Shown here in pieces: positions 7,891 through 16,059 of a DNA stretch of 58,975 bases (position 1 is the stretch's first letter; every line of letters begins with the position of its first letter). The position numbers and the translations under genes were made by a program. The stretch lies in assembly GCA_964589825.1 (NCBI GenBank), contig CAZPUS010000018.1, forward strand, positions 1 to 58,975, given 5' to 3'. This DNA is from CAZPUS01 sp964589825. Its GTDB lineage: Bacteria > Fibrobacterota > Chitinivibrionia > Chitinivibrionales > WJKA01. Below the pieces are notes generated by a model. The model did not search any database. It had not been told where the DNA came from and was given only the letters and a program-made list of their open reading frames with translations.

Positions 7891-9384
7891 ATGTCTTCGG
7901 TATCCGGCACATTTTCTGAAAACGACTCCCCTCTCTCTACACTCACGCCCGGTTCTGTATGGCATTATTTTGAACAGATATCGGGCATTCCACGCGTATC
8001 TGGGACAAAAACACCTGTGCTCGAATTTCTCGAACGATTTGCCCGGTCAAACCGGCTCTCCTTTTCAAGGGATACTGCCGGCAATATAGTGATGCGAAAG
8101 CCGGCCCATGCCGATGCATCGTGCAAACGTACAATATGCCTTCAATCCCATTGTGACATGGTTGGACAAAAAGATCCGGGTACGGAACACGATTTTCAGA
8201 ACGATCCGATTCATCCCCGCATTGAAGGAGAATGGGTCACCGCACCGGCGACAAGTCTCGGGGCTGACAATGGAATCGGCGTTGCTGCCATGTGTGCGAT
8301 CCTCTCCTCCCCTGGAATTCCACACGGTCCACTCGAAGCGCTTTTTACAGTCGAAGAAGAAAATACCATGGAAGGTGCGTTCAATCTCTCGGATGACGCC
8401 CTGCGGAGCGAGTACCTGCTCAACCTTGACTCCGAATCATTCGGCGAACTTTTTATCGGATGTGCCGGAGGTGAAACCACCGTGATGGACCTGCCTTGTA
8501 CGCGAGTCACACCGTTTTTTGATACACAATGGTACAGGGTGGAACTATTCGGAGCAACAGGCGGGCATTCCGGTATTGACATTCACCGTAGTCGTGCGAA
8601 CGCGATTCAATTACTCGCACGCATTCTTACGTATATGAGTAATTTCTACGGGTTTTCCCTGAGCAGCATCGAGGGTGGAGATGCCCATAATGCGATTCCC
8701 CGCAATGCAGCAGCGAATATAGCCCTTGCCAAGGCATCCCCCGCTGCATTGGCTTCTTTTAAAGAAGGTTTAAAAAAAATGGGTGCCCAAATACGGCAGG
8801 AGTATGCGGCAACCGATCCCGGTCTGGACATCTCTATTTCGCCGGTTGAGGCCGAATCGTCGGTATACGATACCCGTACTACTCACGCCATTATCAATGC
8901 GCTTAACGGCTGTCCGAACGGGGTATTTCGTGCCGATTGCAGGAATAGCGACATGGTATACACGTCATCCAATATCGGTATAGTAGAACAACGAACCACT
9001 GACATCCGGACAGTAACGCTTCAGCGAAGCATACGTGAGGAAGAGAAACAGGCGGCAGCGGCTTCATGCGCTTCGGTTTTCGAGCTTGCAGGCGCGCATA
9101 CGAACATCGCGGGTAATTACCCGGGATGGGCTCCCGATCCCGATTCGGTTCTTACCTCACAGATGAAAGCGATCTATACACGCACCTTTTCTTCAGAACC
9201 AGTACTCAAAACAATTCACGCCGGGCTTGAATGCGGCATCCTGAAATCGAAATATCCACGAATGGAGATGCTGTCATTCGGCCCTACCATTATCGGTGCT
9301 CATTCCGTGGACGAGAAAGTACACATCGAAAGCGTAGCGCAGTTCTGGGAATTCCTGTGCAAGGCTCTGCAGCAGCTTCGCTGA
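7891..9384 (+). CDS. pepD: Aminoacyl-histidine dipeptidase (Xaa-His dipeptidase, M20C)
   Basis: 497 aa cytoplasmic di-zinc peptidase that hydrolyses Xaa-His and other dipeptides. Metal-binding motifs of the M20C family are clear: SHCDMVGQKDPG (first His/Asp), SLGADNGIGVA (bridging Asp), TVEEENTMEGA (catalytic Glu pair), LDSE and a GGHSG-like loop, with a C-terminal FGPTIIGAHSVDE metal histidine. Length is typical. No strong ribosome site precedes ATG 7891. It lies between two repeats; its TGA (9382-9384) is the TGA of the following repeat end. The neighbours are unrelated in function. Confidence 0.95.
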   Translation: MSSVSGTFSENDSPLSTLTPGSVWHYFEQISGIPRVSGTKTPVLEFLERFARSNRLSFSRDTAGNIVMRKPAHADASCKRTICLQSHCDMVGQKDPGTEHDFQNDPIHPRIEGEWVTAPATSLGADNGIGVAAMCAILSSPGIPHGPLEALFTVEEENTMEGAFNLSDDALRSEYLLNLDSESFGELFIGCAGGETTVMDLPCTRVTPFFDTQWYRVELFGATGGHSGIDIHRSRANAIQLLARILTYMSNFYGFSLSSIEGGDAHNAIPRNAAANIALAKASPAALASFKEGLKKMGAQIRQEYAATDPGLDISISPVEAESSVYDTRTTHAIINALNGCPNGVFRADCRNSDMVYTSSNIGIVEQRTTDIRTVTLQRSIREEEKQAAAASCASVFELAGAHTNIAGNYPGWAPDPDSVLTSQMKAIYTRTFSSEPVLKTIHAGLECGILKSKYPRMEMLSFGPTIIGAHSVDEKVHIESVAQFWEFLCKALQQLR

Positions 9385-9442
9385 ATCGAGTGATCGGATA
9401 CATGAAATCCGCTGCCATGCGCACCGCTGTTTTTTTCAGGTT
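9381..9442 (-). repeat. Short copy of the palindromic repeat, overlapping the pepD stop codon
   Basis: It starts CTGAATCGAGTGATCGG, continues GAAATCCGCTGCCATGCGCA (the left arm of minus-orientation copies) and ends TTTCAGGTT. The central part and most of the right arm are missing. The TGA at its start ends pepD. Confidence 0.65.
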
Positions 9443-9481
9443 CACCTAATGCACAAACGATGCGGGAAAAACGTATTTTTC

Positions 9482-9643
9482 CCTGAACCGAATGATTGTT
9501 TTTTATGAAAAATGCGTGTGCTTTTCGGTTATTGTGCTTTGGTAATATCAAGTCAACTGTGTCGGGTGGTTCAACATTGCCGGGGACACAATAACAGTGC
9601 GGACGACACCATAGTTCATCCGCAAAATGGCTCTGTTCAGGTT
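9482..9643. repeat. Full-length but diverged copy of the palindromic repeat
   Basis: The left end CCTGAACCGAATGATTG and the right end GGCTCTGTTCAGGTT are 162 bp apart, the usual length. TTATTGTGC and ACACAATAACAGTGC mark the two arms. The central tip is too diverged to orient it. It lies 55 bp upstream of the purC start and creates a spurious in-frame ATG at 9627. Confidence 0.65.
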
Positions 9644-9698
9644 TCCATTTTCGAATCTATTCATTTATGTTATTTCAACACAAAGGACGTCTCAATAT

Positions 9699-10673
9699 AT
9701 GGTGAGTAAAGAAACAATAGCAAACCACCGCGACGTCTGTCTCGAAAACACAAACTTTCTCAATATGCCCGGGATACGCCGCGGAAAGGTGAGAGATTCT
9801 TACGAGTATGAAGACAAACTCGTGCTGATCACAACCGACCGTCAAAGTGCATTCGATCGCATGATCGCCCTTATCCCGTTTAAAGGTCAGGTGCTCAATC
9901 AGGTAAGTGAATTCTGGTTCAACAAGACCAAAGATATCGTACATAATCACGTGGTCGAGGTACCGGACCCAAATGTTACTATTGCGGAAACATACAATGT
10001 ACTCCCTGTTGAATTCGTGGTGCGGGGATATCTGACCGGGTCTACCGACACCTCCGCCTGGACGCTCTATTCAAAAGGCGAACGCACCATCTGCGGGAAT
10101 GAACTGCCGGACGGAATGACAAAAAACCAGCGGTTTGATACGCCGATTATTACACCGACGACCAAATCCGAGGTACACGACAAACCCATTTCACCCCGTG
10201 AAATCGTCGCAGGTGATATTCTCGACCAAAAAACCTGGGATATAGCAGCGGAGACCGTGCTGGCTCTCTTTAACCGCGGCACCGAAATCGCCTCCCGGCA
10301 CGGCCTTATCCTCGTGGATACAAAATACGAATTCGGCATGAGCGACGACGGATCACTCGTCCTTATTGACGAAATACATACCCCGGATTCTTCGCGTTAC
10401 TGGCTTGCGGATACATACGAAACACGTATCCGTGAAGGCAAAGAACCCGAAAATATAGACAAGGAATTCTTGCGTCTCTGGTTTCGTGACCACTGCGATC
10501 CTTATAACGATCCAATATTACCCGAGGCTCCCGCAGAACTCGTCACAGAGCTTTCCCGACGCTACATCCGGCTTTACGAAATGATTACCGGTCTCACGTT
10601 CGAGCCCCATCTCGATGAAAACCCGCAACGCAGAATAGTGAATAATCTGCAGCATTACATCCCCAAAAAATAA
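9699..10673 (+). CDS. purC: Phosphoribosylaminoimidazole-succinocarboxamide synthase (SAICAR synthetase)
   Basis: 324 aa; joins CAIR and aspartate with ATP in de novo purine synthesis. The nucleotide-binding start GKVRDSYEYEDKLVLITTDRQSAFD is family-specific, as are the substrate-binding FVVRGYLTGS and the C-terminal LVLIDEIHTPDSSRYW. It is of the longer, approximately 300-residue form. I chose ATG 9699: AAAGGA is 11 bases upstream and the conserved domain begins soon after. An in-frame ATG at 9627 lies in the repeat and would add 24 unconserved residues. No other pur gene is adjacent. Repeats flank it on both sides. Confidence 0.96.
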   Translation: MVSKETIANHRDVCLENTNFLNMPGIRRGKVRDSYEYEDKLVLITTDRQSAFDRMIALIPFKGQVLNQVSEFWFNKTKDIVHNHVVEVPDPNVTIAETYNVLPVEFVVRGYLTGSTDTSAWTLYSKGERTICGNELPDGMTKNQRFDTPIITPTTKSEVHDKPISPREIVAGDILDQKTWDIAAETVLALFNRGTEIASRHGLILVDTKYEFGMSDDGSLVLIDEIHTPDSSRYWLADTYETRIREGKEPENIDKEFLRLWFRDHCDPYNDPILPEAPAELVTELSRRYIRLYEMITGLTFEPHLDENPQRRIVNNLQHYIPKK

Positions 10674-10700
10674 TGAGGGGTATGACCGGGAGCAGATGAC

Positions 10701-10818
10701 ACCTGTGTTGAGCGGCTGTTTTGATAAAAGCTGCTGCAATCCGGACCGTGTTTGCAAAAGGGATCGTCTCTGTTTGATTGTACATGCATATTGAGTGTGT
10801 TGTCTCGCGATTCAGCTA
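10701..10818 (-). repeat. Shortened copy of the palindromic repeat
   Basis: The left end ACCTGTGTTGAGCGGCTG leads into AAAGCTGCTGCAATCCGGAC; the right end is GCGATTCAGCTA. At about 118 bp it lacks part of the centre. It lies between purC and glyQS. Confidence 0.6.
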
Positions 10819-10894
10819 AAGCCCCGGCACAGTCACACGCATTACTGCGTCATGTTTTTTTTGTTTTCTAACCTTAGAAAAGCAAAGCCGTTAT

Positions 10895-10922
10895 TTGGTT
10901 TTTGTCGCAAAAAGAAGATAAT
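10895..10922 (+). promoter_or_regulatory. Candidate sigma-70 promoter for the glyQS operon
   Basis: TTGGTT and GATAAT are separated by 16 bases, ending 39 bases before the glyQS ATG. The surroundings are AT-rich. Pattern match only. Confidence 0.35.
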
Positions 10923-10961
10923 TACATCTCGGATCTATCAAGTAAGAAAGGTGCGTAACGA

Positions 10962-12284
10962 ATGAATTCACGGAAAGATCTCATGTCATCACTGGTCTCT
11001 TTGTGTAAGAGACGTGGGTTTATTTTCCAGTCGAGTGAAATATATGGAGGTCTCAACAGCTGCTGGGACTACGGTCCACTGGGAGTAGAATTAAAGCGTA
11101 ATGTCAAGGAATTGTGGTGGAAATCGATAGTGACGATGCGCAAAGATACGGTGGGGCTCGATTGCTCTATTCTCATGCATCCCCGTGTGTGGAAAGCATC
11201 CGGACACCTGGGCAATTTTACCGATCCCATGGCTGATTGCAAAAAATGCAAATCGAGATTCAAGGCAGACGACCTTGAAGACATGACCACCTGTCCGAAA
11301 TGCAGCGGTGAACTCACCGAACCGCGCAACTTCAACCTCTTGTTCAAGACATTCCTCGGACCACTCGAAGATGAATCAGCCGTCACCTACCTCCGTCCCG
11401 AGACCGCACAGGGCATATTCGTTAATTTTCTCAATGTACAGCAGGCTTCACGTCTCAAGCCCCCTTTTGGTATCGCCCAGATAGGCAAAAGCTTTCGCAA
11501 TGAAATAACACCCGGCAACTTTACATATCGTACCCGTGAGTTCGAACAGATGGAACTGGAGTTTTTCGTTCCGCCGGGTGAAGACGAATCATGGTATGAA
11601 TATTGGTCGCAGCAGCGCCTTAAATGGTATGTCCAGTATGGGATATCCAAAGAGCGTATTCGTCTGAGACCTCATGAATCACACGAACTCGCGCATTACG
11701 CCAAAGGATGTGTCGATGTGGAATATTGCTTTCCGTTTGGATGGAGTGAACTTGAAGGAATCGCCAACCGTACCGATTTCGATCTTCGCCAGCATTCCGA
11801 GGAGAGTGGCAAAAGCCTCGCACTGTATAACGAAGAACGCGAAACGCACGAATATCCTTACACGATCGAACCGTCAGCAGGAGCGGACCGCGCTACGCTT
11901 GCCTTTCTCATCGATGCATACGACACCGAAGGCGAAGGGAAAAAGAAACGTACCGTACTCCGCTTCCATCCTGCGATCGCCCCGGTAAAAGTAGCGGTGC
12001 TTCCTCTTGTAAAACGCGATGGTATGCCGGAGATCGCGGAAAAAATATACAACGAACTTCTGGATGCAGGCATCGCTTCCGCGTTCGACATCAACACGTC
12101 GATCGGAAGACGTTACGCCCGGCAGGACGAGGCAGGAACTCCGTTCTGTGTTACGGTTGACACACAGACTCTTGAGGACGATTCTGTTACTATCCGAATA
12201 CGTGACTCGAGAGAACAACGACGCATCCCCTCGACCGCTATCCGGGATGAAATCGTCAATCTCATACGGGAATACGACAAATGA
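10962..12284 (+). CDS. glyQS: Glycyl-tRNA synthetase, single-chain (alpha2) type
   Basis: 440 aa class II synthetase of the dimeric type, not the alpha2-beta2 GlyQ/GlyS type of most Gram-negatives. Motif 2 is seen in FRNEITPGNFTYRTREFEQMELEFF and motif 3 near GADRATLAFL. A zinc-type insertion with CKKC and CPKC pairs lies at about residues 85-110. The C-terminal 100 residues are the anticodon-binding domain (HPAIAPVKVAVLPL onward). AAGAAAGGTG precedes the ATG. It overlaps ddl by four bases (ATGA), so translation is likely coupled. Confidence 0.97.
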   Translation: MNSRKDLMSSLVSLCKRRGFIFQSSEIYGGLNSCWDYGPLGVELKRNVKELWWKSIVTMRKDTVGLDCSILMHPRVWKASGHLGNFTDPMADCKKCKSRFKADDLEDMTTCPKCSGELTEPRNFNLLFKTFLGPLEDESAVTYLRPETAQGIFVNFLNVQQASRLKPPFGIAQIGKSFRNEITPGNFTYRTREFEQMELEFFVPPGEDESWYEYWSQQRLKWYVQYGISKERIRLRPHESHELAHYAKGCVDVEYCFPFGWSELEGIANRTDFDLRQHSEESGKSLALYNEERETHEYPYTIEPSAGADRATLAFLIDAYDTEGEGKKKRTVLRFHPAIAPVKVAVLPLVKRDGMPEIAEKIYNELLDAGIASAFDINTSIGRRYARQDEAGTPFCVTVDTQTLEDDSVTIRIRDSREQRRIPSTAIRDEIVNLIREYDK

Positions 12285-13327
12285 AGACACGACCAACAAT
12301 TCATGTGGTAATGGGCGGCGCATCGGCTGAGCACGATATATCGCTGCAGACCGGCTTATCGGTTCTTCAACATCTTGACAAAGAAAAATACGACACCCGT
12401 GCGGTCGTGATTTCGAAACACCACGAGTTTTTTCTCGATGCCGGGGAACCGTCTTCACGCACCATGCACGAACTTTGTACTCCTCATGAGACGCGAGTAT
12501 TCGATGGCCCCTACTCTGCATGTACCTGTAAAAAGGTATGGGACGGGTGCGATCTCGCTTTTCTTGCATTACACGGCAGTTATGGAGAAGACGGTGTGCT
12601 GCAGGGCTACCTAGAAACTCTCGGCATACCGTATACCGGCTCCGGAGTTACCGCCAGTGCATGCGCAATGAATAAAATAACCAGTAAATACATCTTTCAA
12701 CACCATGGGCTGGAGGTACCGCCTTACAAAATTTACGGGCCGTCCTATCCTGAAAACACACCGAGCGCAATCGGGAATGCGCTCGGCTTTCCTCTGTTTG
12801 CCAAATGCCCGCAGTCAGGCTCGAGTAAATTAATGGGAAAGGCGAATAATCTCGAGGGTCTGCAAAGCCTTCTCACCGAATTTATCGAGTACAGCAGCGA
12901 AATACTCATCGAAAAAAATATCGAAGGACGGGAATTTTCATGCCCGGTACTTGAACAGGAAGATGGTGCTCTTTGCGCACTACCGGTGATCGAAATCAGT
13001 CCGGAACAAAGCTCCTTTTTCGATTTTGAAGCTAAGTACACACCGGGCGCCTGCACCGAGACGGTTCCTGCAGATATCGATGCTGCATTGACAACACGTA
13101 TCGGTGATGTTGCCTGCAAGGCGCATCGTGCGCTCGGATGCCGTGGGATATCACGGGTCGATATGATTCTCTGTAATGAATCTTTATACGTGCTGGAGAT
13201 AAACACGCTTCCCGGACTTACCTCGAATTCACTGGTTCCCAAATCGTATAAGGCACGGGGAGGCAGTTATTCGCAATTACTCGATACGATTATTACCGTT
13301 GCCGATAAAAAGCGCAGACATGTATGA
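12281..13327 (+). CDS. ddl: D-alanine--D-alanine ligase
   Basis: 348 aa ATP-grasp ligase making the D-Ala-D-Ala end of the peptidoglycan stem peptide. N-terminal VMGGASAEHDISLQTG and LHGSYGEDGVLQGYLETLG are diagnostic, followed by IPYTGSGVTASACAMNK. The C-terminal LEINTLPGLTSNSLVPKS contains the metal-binding Glu/Asn and substrate-binding Ser/Leu. It overlaps glyQS and tsaB by ATGA at both ends, placing it in the middle of a tightly coupled operon. Length is normal. Confidence 0.96.
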   Translation: MKTRPTIHVVMGGASAEHDISLQTGLSVLQHLDKEKYDTRAVVISKHHEFFLDAGEPSSRTMHELCTPHETRVFDGPYSACTCKKVWDGCDLAFLALHGSYGEDGVLQGYLETLGIPYTGSGVTASACAMNKITSKYIFQHHGLEVPPYKIYGPSYPENTPSAIGNALGFPLFAKCPQSGSSKLMGKANNLEGLQSLLTEFIEYSSEILIEKNIEGREFSCPVLEQEDGALCALPVIEISPEQSSFFDFEAKYTPGACTETVPADIDAALTTRIGDVACKAHRALGCRGISRVDMILCNESLYVLEINTLPGLTSNSLVPKSYKARGGSYSQLLDTIITVADKKRRHV

Positions 13328-14016
13328 AATGGTTTCTCGGTATAGATACCTCCGGTATTGAACTCAGTATCGGGCTGGTGTGCGATTCCATGCCGGTTGC
13401 CTCTTATAACCGATACATAAAAAACGGTCATGCTGAATGTATCGCCGAAAGCATCGATTTTTTATGCAAAAGAGAATCGGTATCTCCACGGCAGCTTTCC
13501 GGTGTCGGAATTGTAACCGGTCCGGGCTCATTCACCGGACTTCGTGTGGGTATAGCCTTTCTTAAAGGATTTGCATTCGACAGCACACTTCATGCCCTCC
13601 CGATTTCGTCTTTGTACAACACCGCATACGCGGTGGGGAAACACAGCGTTACATCCTGTACTGTTTTGTTCGATGCACGTCAGCAGCGGGTCTTCAGAGC
13701 TGATTTTGAATGGAAAGGCGATGTCCTTTACCGGAAAACCGATGATTGCCTGTTACCTTCCACCGAGCTGCACGGCGCATGCTCGCTTTCCGAAACGATT
13801 ATATACGATTGCCTCGGAAATACCAGAAGTCCGATTCCTGAAGCCATACAGAAAAACGGACATGCAATCGATATTGCAAAAACCCCCGTGCAGCGTGGGC
13901 TCGCGTGTGCGATACGAACCTCGAAAGAACAAGACAACTCCTCTTTATGGACCCGCAGCGAATCAATTCTGCCCAGATATTTATCAGCCTCTTATGCAGA
14001 ATCAAAACTTACATAG
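13324..14016 (+). CDS. tsaB: tRNA threonylcarbamoyladenosine biosynthesis protein TsaB
   Basis: 230 aa ASKHA-fold protein that works with TsaD and TsaE in making t6A37 in ANN-decoding tRNAs. It begins FLGIDTSGIELSIGL and contains GIGVVTGPGSFTGLR-type residues (GVGIVTGPGSFTGLRVGIAFLKG), the family hallmark. YNRYIKNGHAECI corresponds to the 'R.HSE' region. It overlaps ddl by four bases and runs 23 bases past the chosen start of the next gene. No tsaD or tsaE is in the window. Confidence 0.94.
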   Translation: MKWFLGIDTSGIELSIGLVCDSMPVASYNRYIKNGHAECIAESIDFLCKRESVSPRQLSGVGIVTGPGSFTGLRVGIAFLKGFAFDSTLHALPISSLYNTAYAVGKHSVTSCTVLFDARQQRVFRADFEWKGDVLYRKTDDCLLPSTELHGACSLSETIIYDCLGNTRSPIPEAIQKNGHAIDIAKTPVQRGLACAIRTSKEQDNSSLWTRSESILPRYLSASYAESKLT

Positions 14017-15082
14017 TAATCACGGCAAATACAGGGACCTATTGCCCTACCATACACCTGCTATCTCCCCCATGGTGATATTTGTTATGGTTGCATTTAT
14101 TTGGAGCACTCCCGGGATCATTTCCGGGCAGACGTTCGGGCACGCGATTGATACCGTATCTGCAGATACCACGCAATCAAATAATCGGGCAAATGATTCC
14201 TCAATGTACATCCGCGAAAGTGATTCACTTTTCAGGCCCGATGAGGGGATCAATTCGGACACCACTATGCCATTCGCGCTCAAAGGCTCCTGGGGTATCG
14301 GATTTGGCGCATCTCTCATGCACAGCTATCCCTTCAATCTGTGGCAAAAAAATCTCTTCTATAAACGTAAAGATCTGTTCGAATCGAACAAAATTCCACC
14401 GCACTGGGTTACGACGTACGATTCGCTCGATTCGATCTCCCTGAAATTCAACGAACGCAAAACCCCCGAACCTTTCAATCTTACCTTCCCGGTGGTGGTG
14501 CATTATTATATCTCACCTGCACTCCATATGCAGACCGCGCTCTACTATCTTGGAAAATCGTACAAAGGTTTTCTACAACCGGATACAGTACGTTCTTCGA
14601 TCACCGTGGTACATACCTGTCGCTTTTTCGATCTTTCTCACGGAATTGTGTACTCTTCTGAAATACCACCGTCGCTTTTTTCAATAGAAGGGTCGGATCG
14701 CACGTTTTTTGACGTCGGGTTAACGCTCCATCCCCTGGCGATACTTGCCACTTCTTCACGGGTAACGTCTTCGAACAAAAGGGATTCCTTATGGCATGCC
14801 GTTAACCATACCCTCCCAGAGTGGCCGGAGGATATCTTTTCTTACGGCACCGGCGTTTCATGGAGTGTCGGCATATCAACCCTGCGCGCACTCTCCAAGA
14901 CAGGTGCAATACGGGCAGGAGTTGCCTACACCGGGACATGGTATGCCTTTTTTCTGCGCAGGGACGGAACCCGCATTCGTGAATCACACATACCGCCCCG
15001 TTCGCCGGATAGCGAATCTACACCCCTGCGTTTTCTTTCTCACGCACTCACTATAAAATTCAGTTTTATACGTTCCAGGTAA
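13994..15082 (+). CDS. Putative exported or outer-membrane beta-barrel protein, unknown function
   Basis: 362 aa from ATG 13994; the frame is open further upstream but only inside tsaB. A hydrophobic segment VIFVMVAFIWSTPGIISGQ at about residues 27-47 resembles a signal peptide, and ATG 14072 just before it is an alternative start. The mature part alternates aromatic and polar residues in strands typical of barrel proteins: GSWGIGFGASLMHSYPF, FPVVVHYYISPALHMQTALYYLG, GVSWSVGIST and a final LTIKFSFIRSR. I do not recognise a family. It lies between tsaB and nth with a 10-base gap to nth, so it is part of the same operon. Confidence 0.7.
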   Translation: MQNQNLHSNHGKYRDLLPYHTPAISPMVIFVMVAFIWSTPGIISGQTFGHAIDTVSADTTQSNNRANDSSMYIRESDSLFRPDEGINSDTTMPFALKGSWGIGFGASLMHSYPFNLWQKNLFYKRKDLFESNKIPPHWVTTYDSLDSISLKFNERKTPEPFNLTFPVVVHYYISPALHMQTALYYLGKSYKGFLQPDTVRSSITVVHTCRFFDLSHGIVYSSEIPPSLFSIEGSDRTFFDVGLTLHPLAILATSSRVTSSNKRDSLWHAVNHTLPEWPEDIFSYGTGVSWSVGISTLRALSKTGAIRAGVAYTGTWYAFFLRRDGTRIRESHIPPRSPDSESTPLRFLSHALTIKFSFIRSR

Positions 15083-15092
15083 AAGAGCACAT

Positions 15093-15752
15093 ATGCATCG
15101 GCACGAACTCCCTGACGCATTCGAAATACTCGAAAAGGTTGCCGCCACTCTCGAACCGGCAACCGCAGAATCGGTCTATCGAAAATATCACGATCCGTTC
15201 AAGGTTCTTGTGTCGACCATCCTCAGTTCACGCACCCGTGATGAAACTACTTTCGCCGCGGGAGAACGTCTTTTTTCACGTGCAAAGGACATGGCTGAGC
15301 TTGACAATCTCGATGTCGATACAATAATCGAATGTATCTATCCTGTGGGTTTTTATCGTACTAAAGCGTACCATTTATCCACGCTTTCCGCCATGCTGAA
15401 AAAAGAATTCAACAATATAATACCCGATACGGTTGAAGGACTGCTGCGACTTCCCGGTGTAGGAAGAAAAACCGCCAACCTCGTAGTATCGGTCGCATTC
15501 AACAAGCCGGCCGTATGTGTGGACACCCATGTTCACAGAATTACCAACAGGTGGGGTCTCATCCATACGGAAAAACCCTATTACACCGAACTGAAGCTTC
15601 GGGCGTCTGTGCCGCAAAAGTACTGGAGCGCTATAAACAGATATCTGGTCCCGTTTGGCAAACATATATGTCTGCCCCGTATCCCCCGTTGCAGCGGATG
15701 CGGGCTTCACCACCTGTGTGAATACGGCAACTCATTTCAATCGCGAATGTAA
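15093..15752 (+). CDS. nth: Endonuclease III, DNA glycosylase/AP lyase
   Basis: 219 aa base-excision repair enzyme that removes oxidised pyrimidines. The helix-hairpin-helix LLRLPGVGRKTANLV carries the catalytic lysine, and CVDTHVHRI the catalytic aspartate. The C-terminal cysteines follow the 4Fe-4S spacing C-x6-C-x2-C-x5-C (CLPRIPRCSGCGLHHLC). Length and order match the family. It is the last gene of the glyQS-ddl-tsaB operon; a 307-base gap follows before the next gene. Confidence 0.96.
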   Translation: MHRHELPDAFEILEKVAATLEPATAESVYRKYHDPFKVLVSTILSSRTRDETTFAAGERLFSRAKDMAELDNLDVDTIIECIYPVGFYRTKAYHLSTLSAMLKKEFNNIIPDTVEGLLRLPGVGRKTANLVVSVAFNKPAVCVDTHVHRITNRWGLIHTEKPYYTELKLRASVPQKYWSAINRYLVPFGKHICLPRIPRCSGCGLHHLCEYGNSFQSRM

Positions 15753-16059
15753 TGCGCCACCATAAAATGCCGGAGCCGGAAACAACGTTATTGCTTTTTC
15801 TCCAAATCGAGGGTGTAACGCATGTACCCCATACGGACGGCATTTACCTTTGCACAGGGGCCATGTATCCGATATAATGGCATAATCGGTGACACGGGTT
15901 TGCCAAGGCACAGCGGGATAATGAACAAAATATATTTTTTTATTGACACTGAGCGATTGCTTTTATTACAGCGAAGTAACGCAGAGTGTGCGTATCACAT
16001 CGCCCGGTATAGGTTTTAGCATACTATGTCTGACTATATCAGTTATGAGGAGACGTATA
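15753..16059. other. Intergenic region between nth and the SGNH hydrolase gene
   Basis: No credible gene. It contains the short repeat at 15945-16015. TTGACA at 15943-15948 overlaps the left end of that repeat, and ATTACA follows after 16 bases, a weak promoter candidate for the downstream gene. No terminator with a T-run is visible after nth. Confidence 0.4.
15945..16015. repeat. Short (about 70 bp) derivative of the palindromic repeat
   Basis: CACTGAGCGATTGCTTTTA at the left and ATCGCCCGGTATAGGTT at the right are the inverted terminal parts of the family. The middle of the element is absent. Confidence 0.5.

Noticed and set aside
9627..9698. Earlier ATG for purC
   Set aside because: It lies in repeat DNA, has no ribosome site and would add residues absent from SAICAR synthetases.
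13571..13993. Extended N-terminus for the barrel-like protein
   Set aside because: It would overlap most of tsaB in another frame; composition is Pro/Arg/His-rich and unlike an exported protein.
15943..16059. Earlier start for the SGNH esterase
   Set aside because: It would place 39 residues before a good signal peptide and ignore the GAGGAG site at ATG 16060; the bases belong to a repeat.
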